A stretch of 64,000 bases of DNA from Symbiodinium natans (GCA_905221605.1 CAJNDS010002457.1:1240141-1304140); one strand, 5' to 3'; shown: positions 24,401 through 37,624, numbered from the stretch's first letter. Translations and numbers: made by a program. The notes: generated by a model not told the origin, from the letters alone.

Positions 24401-27290
24401 GTGTCTGGTAAGGGGCTTCATAGGAACCTTAGAATTGATTCTTTTCATTTTTTGGTTGAAGGGTTTGAAGGGTTCAGCAAGGGTTTGTGGGCGAAGGGGG
24501 GGGTGGGCGGGGTCTTGGCGCTGCGATGCATGCCGCATCGAGCATTGCCGGCATGTCGTATGTAGCGCGAGGACATCACCTCATGAAATCCCCTTGAGGC
24601 CCCTTCAAACAATTCTTCAATACCTTTAGGTTTGAGGGTTGGGGGGCGGGGGCAGTATTCCTAAGCCTCAAGTGAGGTCTCCTGTCTACCAACTCTAGTG
24701 AAGGGACTGCAAAACCTCAGTTATGATACTTAGAACCCACTTTAAGACCCTTCTTACTCCACCTTAAAAGCTAAGGGGCCCCTACTTTTATACCCTACTG
24801 CCCCTACTTCTATACCCCTAAGTACTTGGGCCCCAAATTCCCAAAACAGCAAGTACTTTAAGGCCCCAAGTATTCCCTGTTCAAGTACAGGGACCCTTAA
24901 GGGCACCCTAAAACCTAACCCTAAACCCTAAACCCTCAAGGACCCCAGGAACGTCAAGGCGCTGTACCGGCGAGCACAGGGCCGACTGGGCTCCAAGGAC
25001 TTCGAGGAGGCAGTTCCCCTTCTCTTTTGTTGTGCAATGCGGTTTAGGGTTTAGGGTTTTGGGTTTTGGGTTTTGGGTTAGGGGTTTTGGGCTCAGGGTT
25101 TAGGGCTTTTGGAGGTTGGTGAGGCTTCCAGGCCAGGATCCCTGCAAGCCTGCGGCAAGAGAGGGTTTAGGCTTGAGGGTCCAAAGGGTTTAGGGTTTAA
25201 ATTTAGGGTATAGGGTAAGGCCCACTTGGGGTTTCCGAAATTAGGGGTACCTTATCTTGGCTTTCTTATGGCTGGCTCTAGGACTTTAACCTTCTGGGTT
25301 GTTGAAGAAACTACCATAGGGAGCCTAAACGTTAAACTTTTGGGAGGGTTTCAGAATGCAGCCAAGTTGTTGGGGTCCTGATTACAAAGGATCCTACTAT
25401 TTGGGTAAGGATCCCTAATCTTCGTAAACCCCCGTACAAGCCGCCGTCTAGGATCCTTGGGGAACCTACAAAAAGGTTTCTTACGGTACCCTAAGGGTCC
25501 CTGTACCTAAATAGGGAATACTTGGGCCTTAAAATACTTCCTATATAAGGGTTTAGGGTTTAGGGTTTAGGGTTCCCAGTTATATACTAATGAGATCCAT
25601 GGGCATGTTGTGTTGGAAGCGTCCCCGCAATAAATCCGCAAATCCTGTTAAAGCAAACTAAGCCTAAACCGGTCTCTCGGCCCTCCAACTTTAGGGTTTA
25701 TGGTTTAGGGTTTAGGGTTTAGGGTTTAGGGTTTAGGGGGGTTTAGTGTTCAGGGCTTCCGGGCGTTACGGTTGAAGGGCTTGGAACTTGAAGATGGCGC
25801 TGGTGAAGGTTTGAGGTTGGGTTGGCTTCAGGTTGTGGATTTCGGGTTGCAGGGTTTAAGTGCCACTCCCCCGCTAAATATTTCCCACCCAAGCCCCGGA
25901 AGCTCTTAAACCCCAAGCCCTTGTTGCAGGATTACAGGAAGGGGCCCCCCCTTGCTGTACGAACTGTAGTTGGGGGACTTACAACCTAACTTCTACTACT
26001 GAGAACTTAGAACCTAGGGCCCCTGTAACTCTACTTCTGACTAGGGGGCGATTTAGAGTTTAGGGTTTAGGGTTTGTAGCCCCCCCCCCCCCCCCACCAC
26101 AAGAGGCAGAAAACTAGGCATCAGTTGATTTGCTGTGAACTATGCTACCCGAGAAGGCTAAGCCTCAGCCACCCCCAACTGGCCACTGTGGGGATCATCT
26201 GAAATTCGGCTCAACCCCAAACCGTAAACCCTAAACCTCTATGATGTTGGATTGGGGTCGTTCCGGTCACACTCTGGGGGATTTTCTGGGGCAGGAACCC
26301 GAAACCCTGAACCGTGGACCGGCAGACCCGGGCGAGGAGCATGGCTGAGTTCGACCCCCAACGGCCCCACAACCGAGGGTCGAGAAGAAGAAGACTCAGA
26401 CTGCCCAGACCCTAAACCCTAAACCCTAAACCCCAAACCCTAAACCCTAAACCCTAAACCCCAAACCCCAAACCCTAAACCCTAAACCCTAGACCTCCAA
26501 ACCCCCACAACTCAGCAGGCCCCCGAAGAAGTACCATCAACCCCCTTCCCCGCTCCCGCCTAAGCTCCGTACTAAACTACCCGAAGCTCGAAATCCTAAA
26601 CCCTGAACCCTAAACCCTACACCCTAAACCCTCACGTGCAGGCGGTGAGCGACTGCAAGGCCATCCTCGAGCTCGAGCCGGGCAACAAAGACCATTTAGC
26701 TTTAGGGTTTAGGATTTGGGGTTTAGGGTTCAGGGTTCTGGGTTCAGGGTTCAAGGTTGAGGGGCTTTTAGCGCTTCGCTCTAATACATGTCAGACCCTA
26801 AACAGTTGGGTGAGCCCTAAACCCTAAATCCTAAATCCCAAACCCTAAACCCTAAACCCTAAACCCTAAACCCTAAACTTCCCCAAACCCTGAGTCCCTG
26901 GAATCTCTCGAGTGGCGGCTCGAGGACGCCCGGCTCCTCGCGCAGAAGGTCCGACAGGAAGAGAAGGCAAGGAACCCTTTTTTACCCTTGTTTTGGTTAT
27001 GGGTTTAGGGTTTAGGGTTTAGGGTTTAGGGTTTATAGGGTTTAGGGTTTAGGGTTTAGGGTTTAGGGGGTTCCCTTATACAGAAACCCACCCAAAAAGG
27101 GTGCCTACCAAGAAGCTCATCCGTATCCCTGTATATCCGGATTCCGTAAAGACCCATCCCCCAGCGTAGTCTCAGCACGCTTCCTAAACGCTAAACCCTA
27201 AACCCTAAACCCTAAACCCTAAACCCTCAGGAGCAGCTCCGGATGCAGAAGGAGCAGTTTGGTGCTTCACTGGTGAGGAAGCTCGCGTAG
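21426..27290 (+). CDS. FKBP-TPR gene, TPR co-chaperone region and C-terminus
   Basis: Ten exons join in frame: 21426-21451 (LEFCQKQKG), 22334-~22380 (SDHFKAGRVRLAYA), 22567-22638 (ERYSRVVALLPRY ... SVE), 23727-23777 (ELKNTCRLNLAACVPMN), 24173-24232 (ALKLDLAYSAARFCDEVLKE), 24941-25009 (DPRNVKALYRRAQGRLG ... FEE), 26642-26689 (AVSDCKAILELEPGNK), 26895-26966 (LEDARLLAQKVRQEEK) and 27231-27290 (EQLRMQKEQF ... LA, stop); one further short exon may be missed. This is the three-TPR module of large FKBPs, with the NLAAC, KALYRRAQ and LELEPGNK signatures; such modules bind the Hsp90 C-terminus. Donors are GC at 22639, 23778, 24233, 25010 and 26967, and GA at 21452 and 26690. All acceptors are AG. Mostly phase-0 introns carry telomere-like arrays and MITEs. 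Confidence 0.8.
21842..21915. repeat. TTTAGGG array
   Basis: About ten TTTAGGG units with one TTCAGGG variant, inside an intron of the FKBP-TPR gene. Confidence 0.95.
22026..22292. mobile_element. Two adjacent MITE-like family C copies
   Basis: Each ~105-base copy is bounded by CCTAAGGGTCCATGTACCT and its complement, around a body containing CTTGGGCC and TTAAAGGCCCAAGTATTCCC. Other copies lie near 3458-3570, 23000-23110, 24825-24903, 25490-25600 (split by a telomere-like array), 38512-38626, 39673-39775 and 42896-43009. Confidence 0.75.
23376..23587 (+). mobile_element. Family H MITE split by a telomere-like array with duplication
   Basis: The element begins at about 23376, and CTTTCTTCTGGCTGG (23383-23397) is followed by TTTAGGG-type repeats. 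The same 15 bases recur exactly at 23480-23494, after which the normal family-H body continues to AATCAGCCAAG. Intact copies (8661, 25257) contain this 15-mer once. Confidence 0.85.
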
Positions 27291-27528
27291 AAACTGGCCG
27301 CCTTTTTTTGGCTTACAAGATTGGCCTCCTAGTTGTCAGTAGAGCTGTAGGGGCCCGAAATTGGACCATAAGCATTATATGACTTAGGGTATTCTTAAGT
27401 CCCTTGGTAAGCTGCAACTAGTCTAGCAAGTGGGGCCCTCCCTGTAGGGTTGAGGCGAATTCGTGAGAGTACTATTTGCTTAAGAGCCCCCCCAAAACAA
27501 GAAAAATAAAATCAATATATAGATATAG

Positions 27529-27532
27529 ATAT

Positions 27533-27573
<41 letters not shown>
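27529..27573. repeat. AC/AT microsatellite
   Basis: (AC)n followed by (AT)n, lying inside a family-G MITE-like element (about 27477-27657) whose ends are TTGCTTAAGA and a GGGGGGATTC-type inverted match. Confidence 0.85.
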
Positions 27574-30500
27574 CAAAATAAGCCCTAGTAAGCCCTACAA
27601 TTCCCTTGCAAGGAGAAACATCGTTAATTTTTTTGGGGGGATTCTACAGCAAATAGTAGGAGATCAGCCGGGGCAGAAGACCCCGTGCGGCCCATATACC
27701 AGCTTACCGCGGACATGCGATGAGATGCCAGGGTCCGGGGTTCTGTGGATGGGGTTTAGGGTTTAGGTTTCAGGGTTTAGGATCGTTTTAAAGTTACCCT
27801 AAACCCTAAACCCTAAACCCTAAACCCTAAACCCTAAACCCTGAACCTGACTTCTAGGTAACGTTTTGAGAATGGCATCTCTTATGGTAAGGTTCCCCAG
27901 CTGCCATGGCTTCTGGATCATACCTAGATACTGCCAAATACGCTTTGTGTCGATATATGAGAGCAGCTCTGGACCTGCCGGGGCACAGGGTTTAGGGTTT
28001 AGGGTTTAGGGTTTGTTCAAGCTGCGCTTTGTGAGTTAGTGCGCGTTTCCATTGGCCGTTTTTCCACCCAGACACGCTTTTTCTGTCACGTGTCAACTGA
28101 CGCGGCCCACGACGTCGAATGAGAGACCCCAGTGGTACCGGCATTCGCTTTGGAGTCCTTAAACAAGAATGAGGCCCCTTGGGCATTAAGGCAGAACAGA
28201 AAGATGTGTGTTTGCCAATAAGCTTCTGGAGGTGTCACACCCCCACCCAACCCCTAAACCCTGAACCCTAAACCCTAAACCCCTCGATACCTCTAAAGCC
28301 TTAGATGTTGCGGGCAAGCGATGCCCGCCCCCTCGACTTCTCTGGCAACGACTTCAAGTGTGGCGGAATGCACGGTGCGAGTCGATTGCTGCTTTCTTGC
28401 ACGGTTTAGGGTTTAGGGTTTAGGGTTTAGGGTTTAGGGTTTAGGGTTACAGGGCATTTGTTTGCAGATGGGTTCTCCGACGGACCTATGCCCCTAACTG
28501 TTCCTCTCTTCGTTTGAACCTGCTAGCGGAGGCACTGACTACAATTATTGGGGCTATTGAGCAAGGGCGCGCCTAAAACCACGAGTTGTGAGTTTCCGCA
28601 AAAGCAGGTCGCAGCCCGAACTCTTTCACAAATTGCCGCGAACAGAGGCAGCAAATGCCTGTCATGCTGTGCATATTACACAACACCCCCCTCGTCTCAA
28701 CACCCCGAATCCTAAACCCCTCACGCCTTCATCGAATCCCCTTACAGCCTACTATCCCTAGCAAAAGGGGCCCTAAATTGCGTTTTAAGGGTCCTAACTT
28801 AGGTGATAAGTCCCTTATACTGGGTTGTGCTTTGTGATATGTTTTAATTTCCTTTCTTTACTTATAAGAGAATCTACGTATTCATAAATAATTTTCAAAG
28901 GGTTTACAGCACAACTCAGTATATTAGTTAGTATAGTACGTGGGTCCCTCCTTGTATGCTCCTACAGTGACCCTTGAGGCTTCTCTTACGGCGCGGTCCG
29001 GGGCCTCTTGTCCTGGAAAGACGGCAGCGAGCAGGTGGCGCAGCTTCGTTACTGTTCACCCCCGTTGTAGGGTTTAGGGTTTGAGGTTCAGGGTTTAGAC
29101 TTTAGAGGCTCGGTAGGCCCCTGGAACATTCTTCGTTTTCCCTTATGGGTTTAAGAGGATCACATTCGGGAATATTTTTCAGAGGTCTTCAAGAGCCATC
29201 TAGTAGGGGAATTTCCCAAAATGGTGTATGCACCCTTCAGTGTTCAGGGGTTTTTTCAGGAGTTCCCTGGTTTTCGGAAATACCTAAGAGCACTGATTTT
29301 TTTGGGGCTATGCTCAAGCTTACATTTTGAATGTTCATGGAGACTCGGCTGACATTCCCAAGGGCCGTATACTGGAGAGGTTGTTGCTTTGCCAGCAAGA
29401 TCAATACCTGAATCTTTCACATTCAGGACAATCTAAACCCTAAACCCTAAACCCTAAACCCTGGCAGTGTGTGCCGGCTGAGTCATGCCTAGGCTCCCGG
29501 ATCTTGCATCTTGCTGGTGCGAGAAACACTTCCAACCCTAGTCCCTGGTAGGCTTAGGGAGTTTATGGTGTTTAGTTGTTTTTTTTCCGGTATATACAGC
29601 CTCTTTACTGAGTTTGTAGAGGGTTTAGGGTCCTAAACTCCTAAACCCCAAACCCAAACCCAAACCCCAAACCCCAAACCCTAAACCCTAAACCCTTAAC
29701 CCTAAACCCTTAGCCTTAGGTGGAGTTTGGCCTCTTCGAGCTTAAGCCTGGCAACGTCGTCGTGGGGGAGGTTTGCCAAGGACTCTCGGGCCCAAAATCT
29801 GTTATCCCTAGCTCTACGCCCCAACCCTAAACCCTCTACCCTCTCAACCCTCCCAGCCTACACTGGGCCTGCACCCGAACTCTTCGTGGGTTTGTGCTGG
29901 TGGTCTCTGAACTCGTGAGTCTTTGCCAGTTCCATGTGCCGTTGAGGAATTCTTGCTACTCCGGTTTTAGGGTTTAGGGTTTAGGGTGCAGGTGCACCAT
30001 TAATCCCGACTTGGGTTGCAATTGTTTGGGTTTTGCACAGCTCTGACTCAGCCGGAAAACCCTGCACAACACTAAGCCCGAAATCCTACACCTAAGCCCT
30101 AAACCCTAAACCCCACACCCTAACCCTACACCCTAAGCAGGTCCCCCGCTCTTCACGAAGATCGCCTGGCGCCTGGTTGCCTCTACGAGTGTCAGCAGTC
30201 GGCTCGCGGATATACGAAAAGGCGGGGGGGGGGGGGTGTACGGTTCAGAGTTGATGGTTGAGGGCGTTTAAGGAGTTTGCGGCCTTTAGGGAGTTCAAGG
30301 AGTGTCGGGCGTTTAGGCAGTTTAAGGAATTTAGGGGGTTTAGGCTTAGGGTTCTGACCTTGATTTGCAGTTGCTTGCTCCGAAGCCACATGGTCCGAAA
30401 TAATGGCCCCTTTTGGCGTACCGGGTGCTAAGTAACAGGGGGGGCCGCCGCAGAGAGAAGGAACCCAAAAAGGGATCATATTTTTGGAGAACTGACCACC

Positions 30501-30697
30501 CTAAACCCTAAACCCTAAACCCCAAACCCCAAACCCCAAACCCTAAACCCCAAACCCCAAACCCTAAACCCTAAACCCTCTGCCGTGGTCCAGGGGACAC
30601 GCTCTTCTTCGCGAGCCCGAGCTGGGTGTTGGCGTTTTCTGGGGCAGCTCGGCTTGCCTTCCCAGCTGTGCGAATGACCTCTCAGCCTAAACCCTAA

Positions 30698-30788
30698 ATA
30701 TGTGTATGTATGTATGTATGTATGTATGTATGTATGTATGTATGTATGTATGTATGTATGTATGTATGTATGTATGTATGTATGTATA
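30698..30788. repeat. TATG tetranucleotide microsatellite
   Basis: About 21 perfect TATG units. AT-rich dinucleotide and AAAT repeats follow to about 30990. Confidence 0.95.
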
Positions 30789-32564
30789 TGTAGGTATATT
30801 CTGTATACACATAGGTATATATATATATAAATACAGGACTACTCAAATAAATAGATAACTATATATATATACACATATACACACATAAATAAATAAATAA
30901 ATAAATAAATATATATATATATATATGTAGGGCTTAGGGTTTAGGGTTAAGAATATACATATATATATATATATGTTATGATGCATATACTCATGTCACA
31001 AAGATGTAAATACACTTGATGTACGCGTGAATGTCTATGTATATACATCATTGTGTATATGTATCTAATCTATACCTATACTTTGTATGTGTGTGCATAT
31101 ATATATATATATGTATATGTGTGTGTGCAAGTATCCACCATTACATGTCTACGCATGCATAGGCAGCTCATCTCTAGACCATTCACGTACGTGCACGTCA
31201 CTACATACACCCCAAACCCTAAACCTGGTGGCAAAATCCAGAACCCTAGCCCTAAACCCTAAACCCTATAAACCCTATAAACCCTACACCGGCGTCTTTT
31301 TGTTGGAGCCTTTGGTCGAAGGCAACTCGGGAAGAAAGACGGCCCACGGCCCCGTGGCTTGGCGATGTAAAGGCCTCTTTAGGTTTTTGTTAGGCTTAGG
31401 GTTTAGGGTTTGGGGTTTAGGGTTTAGGGTTTGGGGTTTAGGGTTTGGGGTTTGTGGGTTGGGGAGGTGAGGAATTAGGGCTTGTGGAGGGTTCGGGTGA
31501 AGCTTGGAGTCCACTGGAGTTCGATTTTGGGTTGAGGGTTTAGGGTTTAGGGCTAGGGTTTAGGGACCTATCTTCTTTCCAAAAGAAGAAGGAAGAAGGA
31601 AGGGGGCCTGTGCAAGGCACCAGATTGCCGCGCGGAGACCATGGGTTCCCCTACTAGCCTCCTCTATACTGCTCCCCCCTGGACTTTAGGGTTTGGGGTT
31701 TTCCTAAACCCGACACCCTAGGGGGGAGGAGTATAGAGGGGGGTAGTAGGGGAACCCATGAAGAGAGAGGTTCGACATGTGCTGACATGTCTGCACACGT
31801 CCTCTGTGCCGTGGTGTCAAACATGCTTTTAATTGTTCTTCTGACCTAGGTCGATCTCCCTCACTGTAGCTAGAGTGTCCTAACGCACGGCTGCTTGGCG
31901 AAGCACCCTAAACCCTAAACCCTAGACCCTAAACCCTAAACCCTAAACCCCTGGCACTGGCGCATTTTTTTTGCGCGAGGCGGATGCTGCCGGAGCCAAA
32001 CTGGGAAGAGGACGTTTGCCGAGCTACGCCGGTGGTGCCCAAGCTTGACCCTTGGGCTTCAAGCCTAAGCTGGGTAGGGGTTTAGGGTTTAGGGTTTAGG
32101 GTTCAGGGCCCTTGGGATGTTTTGCATTTTGCCTTGTGGGGTTTATCAGGATCATATTCAGGAACATTCTTTAGGGGGTTTACGGGGCCAACCCGGTAAG
32201 TAGAGCTTACAGGGTGATGTGTCGGGCAAGGCAGATATGTATGCGTTGGAGGATTCATGGGTGGGCCAGGATCCTCTCATCGTGGGCACGTGTGGCTGCG
32301 TGCATTGACAGGATAGCTCCCTACACAAGCGATTCAGTTCAATCATCGCTCTTGCCGTAAGCCCTTGGGGTTTATGTCGTAAGAGTAGCCAAGCACATAA
32401 GGAGGGGGCCCCCTTACTATACTAACTATAAGGACTTATAGCCTAAGTTAGGGTCCTTATAAACCAATTGAGGGCCCGTCGAACTCCACTTATATCTCGG
32501 GGGGCCCCTCCTTGTAGACCCTAAACCCTAAACCCTAAATCCTAAACCCTAAACCCTAAACCAG

Positions 32565-32671
32565 CCCTGCTGCCCAAGGACCTCACACGCATCGAGTCGC
32601 AGCGGAATCCGAGCCTCTTTGCAGACTGCCGCCGCATGACCAAGTGCACCGAGTTCTCACAGTGCCTGTAG
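32565..32671 (+). CDS. Candidate terminal exon of an unidentified host gene
   Basis: After CCCTAAACCAG, the frame ALLPKDLTRIESQRNPSLFA continues to FSQCL and a TAG at 32669-32671. The stretch is GC-rich, unlike the surrounding repeats, and has the coding-like composition of the FKBP-TPR exons. It may belong with the exon-like pieces at 29.7-31.4 kb. No family is recognised, and the upstream structure is unknown. Confidence 0.35.
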
Positions 32672-33990
32672 AGGTCGGTGTCATGCGCACAAGTCGAGTA
32701 CACCAAACCTCGAATTAATCCTGATTCGGAAGCTTCCGGTCCTAAAGAAACTAAGTCAAGAATGTGAGGGTTTAGGGTTTAGTCGCACAATCACAGGTAG
32801 AACCCACAAAAACAAGAATAATTAAAATTGTGCCAAAAATGTGCAAAAAATGTACTTAGAAATTGTACCTGAAAAAAAACAAATGCAAAAAAAAAGCAAC
32901 AAACATGCAAAACAAATGTGCCCAGCAACAGCACAAAAAAGCAAATAAAATGTAACGAAAAACGCCAGAATGTATTCTTATTTTAATTCTGGATTGGTTA
33001 ATAGCAATTCAGAAGGTAATCACAATACATGCACCTTTTTCTACTAACTATTGTCTCAATGCAGAAAAGTATCACATTTTTCAAGCATACTGCCGTCCAT
33101 GCTAAAGACATTTTTTGTGACTCAGTGAGTACATTTCACAGTTCAGGTTACATTTCCGAATCACTTTTGTGACACATATTTATCACAAAAATAATTATTT
33201 TGGAAAACCTTACTGTCTGCCTGATTGTGCTACTAAAGTTTAGGGTTTACCTATATATATATATATACATATATTAGGTTTAGGGTTTGCATATATATAT
33301 ATACATATCTACATATACATACACCACGGCCCCGTGCCATCGGAGAAGAGCATGGCCGAGAGGGGTCGTTTTGGAACTTACGGTCCAAGCAATGGCGTTC
33401 AAGTTCCTAGGGTTTAGGGTGTAGGGTTTAGGATGTAGGGCTTAGCGTTTTGAGTTTCTCTTGTTTGCTTAAGAACCACCCACGTCGAAATAGAAATGAT
33501 CTTCGTTATATCTTTTTAGGGTAACTTAGGGATTATTGTCTTTTATTTTGGGGCTTCTTAAGCTAGGGTATGATCAGAAGCTGCCAATTATTCAGGGCTT
33601 CAGCGGGTTCAAAACAGGAGGAGTTTAAACAAGCTGCCAATTCGTGCATGAGCTCGCTCACACGTTCCCAGCACATAGCCGTGGAAGGACTGCTGCCTGT
33701 ACAGAGAGCAAAGCCGCAGATGCAGACAAAAACTTCGCCAGCATTTTGGCTGCATTCAATTTGTGAGACAACGATGCAGCCGAAATCGGCTGCTTGCAAT
33801 GATCCACGATGCCACCTCCAGCGCGAGTGAAACCGGCGGTGTTTGTTTGCGATTTCTTTGTTGTTGACATCGTGGCTTTGTAAGGTTTTCGGACTGAACA
33901 CTGACCTTGCAGTCAGGCTTGATCAATTCTATATATCTATCTACTGTATCTATATATATATATATATAGAATGATAGATAGATATATGTA

Positions 33991-34041
<51 letters not shown>

Positions 34042-34780
34042 GTAGATTTCCCTAAACCCTAAACCCGAACATTCGTATGTGTATATATATATATATGTAT
34101 ACACCATGTGTTTACATTTTCGGGATTTCAAATTTTCTAGCTCATCAGGTCACAGAGGGTTTAGGATGTAGGGTTTAGGGTTTAGGGTTTAGGGTGGTTT
34201 AGGGTTTAGGGTTAGGGTAGGGTTTTAGGGTTTAGGGGTTTAGGGTGGTTTAGGGTTTTAGGGTTTTAGGGTTTTAGGGTTTTAGCCCGGATGCAAAAAG
34301 GGTTTTAGGGTTTTAGGGTTTTAGGGTTTTAGGGTTTTAGGGTTTTAGGGTTTTAGGGTTTTAGGGTTTAGGAGAAGACTAAGAACAGGAAAGTAAACCC
34401 TGATGCGGTGTCGGTCAGGATTCATACCCGCATGGGTGGCAGGAGGCCCCCCCGCCCCCCCCCACCCCAACCCCCTAGTTATTAGTCCCTCAACCCTAAA
34501 CCCTAAACCCCAAACCCTAAACCCTAAAGCCGAGTTATAAGGGCCCAAAAGGGGGTTATAAGGATCCTTCCTAACTCAATCAGGTTATACGGCGTTATAC
34601 GGATCCTTCCTAACTTAGGTCATACGTCCCTGAACTATAGTTAGTATAGTAAGGGGGCCACCTCTTCGCATTGCTTCTTATTGTGTTTGTTACTGCCGTG
34701 TCTGTGAGAGGCCTCGTCTAACGACCAGACAGTGTCTATTGATGCCGCCGCAGCCCCATCTGCGCTATCTGGGGCCCCCA

Positions 34781-34902
34781 CAAGTAGGGGCCCCCTTACT
34801 ATACTAACCTTAGTTAAGGGAGTTATAACCTACATAGTACTACTTATAACCCAATTTAGGGCCCTTATAACCCTATTTATAACGAGGGGGCCCCTTACAT
34901 GT
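34781..34902 (+). mobile_element. MITE-like family A copy
   Basis: Almost identical to the 4451 and 37625 copies across the whole ~120 bases. Confidence 0.85.
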
Positions 34903-34987
34903 AAACCCCTAAGCCTTAACCCCTCAACCCTCAGCTTGGCATTTCATCAGTAGACTGTCGCCCTAAAGCAATGTCCCCAAACCAAGG

Positions 34988-35087
34988 TAGCTGTACATAG
35001 GGTTTATGAAGTACCAGGTATGAAACCAAACAAAAAATAGCTGTACATAGGGTTTATGAATGAAGTGTCAGGTATGAAACCAAACAC
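34988..35087. repeat. Two-unit tandem repeat
   Basis: A ~50-base unit, TAGCTGTACATAGGGTTTAT followed by an AGGTATGAAACCAAACA block, occurs twice with a small insertion in the second unit. Confidence 0.85.
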
Positions 35088-35820
35088 AAAAAAAAGGTAT
35101 CACAAGAGAGTCGAAGCCTTGGGCTCGAAAATAGCTCCCCGAAACCTTGTACAAGATGTCCTTGGGCCGAGTGCCCTACAAGCAGGGCCCTAAACCCAGC
35201 GAGGCCGGACCCTGAACCCTAAACCCTACAAGGAGGAGCTTTCTTACTATACTAACTATAGTTCAGGGACTTATAACCTAAGCTAAGATCCTTGTAACCC
35301 CATTTAGGACCCTTATAACTCTACTTAGAACTACGGGGGGCCCCTCCTTGTACACCCGTGCTGGGCAGCCGAGGCCTTACGACTTGCACAAGGCGCTCAA
35401 AACGAGGCAGTGGCCACGGAGTCTAGTAGCAGCCATCTGGCAGTGCACGTTTAGGGTTTTTAGGGTTTAGGGTTTAGGGTTTAGGGTTTAGGGTTTAGGG
35501 TTTAGGGTTTTCTCTACTGGTTCTCAGAAAAGCAATGAGGGAAGTAGGTTACGAAGAGCCGATAAAAAGAGTGCTGAGGCTGAGGCCGGCCTTCGGCAAG
35601 AGAGCCTTCTGCTGGGTGTGGGTTTCTGCTGTCGGATCTCGAGGGTTTAGGGTTTAGGGTTTAGGGTTTAGGGTTTAGGGTTTAGGGTTTAGGGTCCATG
35701 CCCATGTTGATGTCCCTGATGCGAGGAGAAGGTGCTTGGAGCCACGCTGGCCCTGCGCTGGCACCTTAGCACGGTGCTGGGCGCATCTCTTTGAATTCTT
35801 CTTCGCGTTGCTTGGGCCTA

Positions 35821-35945
35821 CAAGTAAGTAGGGGCCCCCTTACTAGACTAACCTTAGTTAAGGGAGTTATAACCTACATAGTACTACTTACAACCCAATT
35901 TAGGGCTGTTACAACCCTATTTATAACTAGGGGGCCCTTACATGT
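35821..35945 (+). mobile_element. MITE-like family A copy
   Basis: Full-length copy with a duplicated AAGT at its left end and small substitutions. Confidence 0.8.
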
Positions 35946-37088
35946 ATCCGGGGGGCTCGCAGTTTAGGGGTTTAGGGTTTAGGGTTTAGGGGCTATGTCC
36001 CACAAAACCGCTTAACCGAGGAGCTCAGCTTTTCAAGTAGCCAACCCCAAACAGCGTACCCTCATTATACTGTGGTTGCTGGGCTACCAAGAAGTTTTCC
36101 TAACCCCTAAACCCTAGACCCTAAACCCTACACCTGTAGAAGGAGAGCCCTTTTATGAGGGCCTCAACCACTCAAATCAGCCGCCCCTTGATGCTGGTTC
36201 TGAGTAGGGAATTCGGGAGTTAGCTACCTTATATCCCACCTTAATAACTGAAACCCTAAACCCTAAACCTGAACCCTAAACCCTAAACCCTGAACCCTGA
36301 ACCCTGAACCCTAAATGGTATTTTCCTAGATAGGGTGGTCTAAAGCAAGGGAGAAGCCCAAGGGTACCACAACGAGCTGCTCTTGGATGCTGCTGGCGGC
36401 CGCGAGCCGTGCCCACCCCGAATTTCGGGTTTGGAGTCTAGGGTTTAGGTTTTGGGGTTTAGGGTTGAGGGTTGAGGGTTTAGGGTGGAGGGTTTAGGGT
36501 TTATTTAGGGTTTAGGGTTTAGGGATTAGGGTTTAGGTGCGTCGACATTCAAGCAGGGTTGCGGCGCCGAGCATCGTGTTTTATACATCAGGTTTTGGGC
36601 TCCTTTGGACCAAATCAACCTTGCAAGGTTTGCGAATCATCTGTTGAAGAGGTTGTATTATAGAGTTCAGAAGGGAGGGGGGGTTCAAGGGGGGTATGTA
36701 ACCCCAGGTTCCCTAATTCTCCCACTAAGGCTCCCTAAGCTTCCCTAAGGCTCCCTAGGTACCTACCCCTCCCTAAGGCTCCCTAGGTACCTACCCCCAT
36801 GAATCCCCCTCCCTTAAGAACCCTATAGTTATTGTAGCAGGGTGTGGGTGTGGATGTAGTCCCTAAGCTTAAGGGACGAATGATGCGATTATTCTGGGTG
36901 GTTCCTTTTGCAAGGAACTAGGGAACTAGATTCCTTACAAGTAAGGGGTTCAGGGAGTTCTAACCTATACAGTACTACTTATAACCCAATTTAGGGCCCT
37001 TATAACCCCCTGTTTATAACTGTATGTCCACAACGCAACCCTTAAATGGGCTATATAGGCGACTCCCGACATCCACACGCCGCCAGGG

Positions 37089-37222
37089 TCGGCGGACCCT
37101 AAAACCCCTAAACCCTAAAACCCTAAACCCTAAACCCTAAACCCTAAACCCTAAACCCTAAACCCTAAACCCTAAACCCTAAACCCTAAACCCTAAACCC
37201 TAAACCCTAAACCCTAAACCCT
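37089..37222. repeat. Long CCCTAAA array
   Basis: About 18 units, the first few irregular (CCCTAAAA) and the rest perfect. Confidence 0.95.
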
Positions 37223-37624
37223 CACCCAGGCGACGGCGCCTGAGGGATGCCTTGGTGGACGCCGACGCCACTTTCCTTTGCAGGTTCTGGAGCCCAATAG
37301 GGTTTAGGGTTTAATTAGGGTTCAGGTTCAGGGTTCAGGGTTTAGGGTTTACGGGCATTGAGGGCAGCTGGGGGGGGGGGGGGGGCAGTTGAGGGTTGGG
37401 TTGTAGGGTTTAGGGTTTAGGGTCTAGGGTTTAGGGTTTAGGGCAACTCAGGGTTTTAGGGCAAGAAGCCTTCAACCCAGACCCCGCAGCCCGCAAGCCC
37501 TCGTTGTTTTGAGTTTATTGGGGGAACGTTTCCAGGGGTCTGGGCTTTTCAATGTTTTGTCATTCATTGTGCCCAAGTACTTTGCATCGTCTAGAGGAAC
37601 AAAACAAGAAGTGCTGTCACACCT

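Larger units (their letters stand above)
27291..32560. other. Repeat-rich stretch with isolated exon-like fragments
   Basis: Downstream of the FKBP-TPR stop. It holds telomere-like arrays (27790-27842, 28404-28450, 29434-29460, 30498-30580), reversed family-A elements near 27313-27447 and 28750-28960, and microsatellites from 30700 to 31110. Exon-like open pieces occur: 29720-29770 (VEFGLFELKPGNVVVGE, AG before and GT after), ~30137-30190, ~30591-30660 (GDTLFFASPSWVLAFSG) and ~31288-31370. I cannot assign a product. Confidence 0.55.

Noticed and set aside
30698-30788. Regular repeat considered as a CRISPR array
   Set aside because: It is a perfect 4-base microsatellite with no spacers; the DNA is eukaryotic.
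33563-33901. Overlapping 112- and 86-residue frames on opposite strands
   Set aside because: No motif on either strand, no TCTA or splice context, and nothing to choose between the frames.
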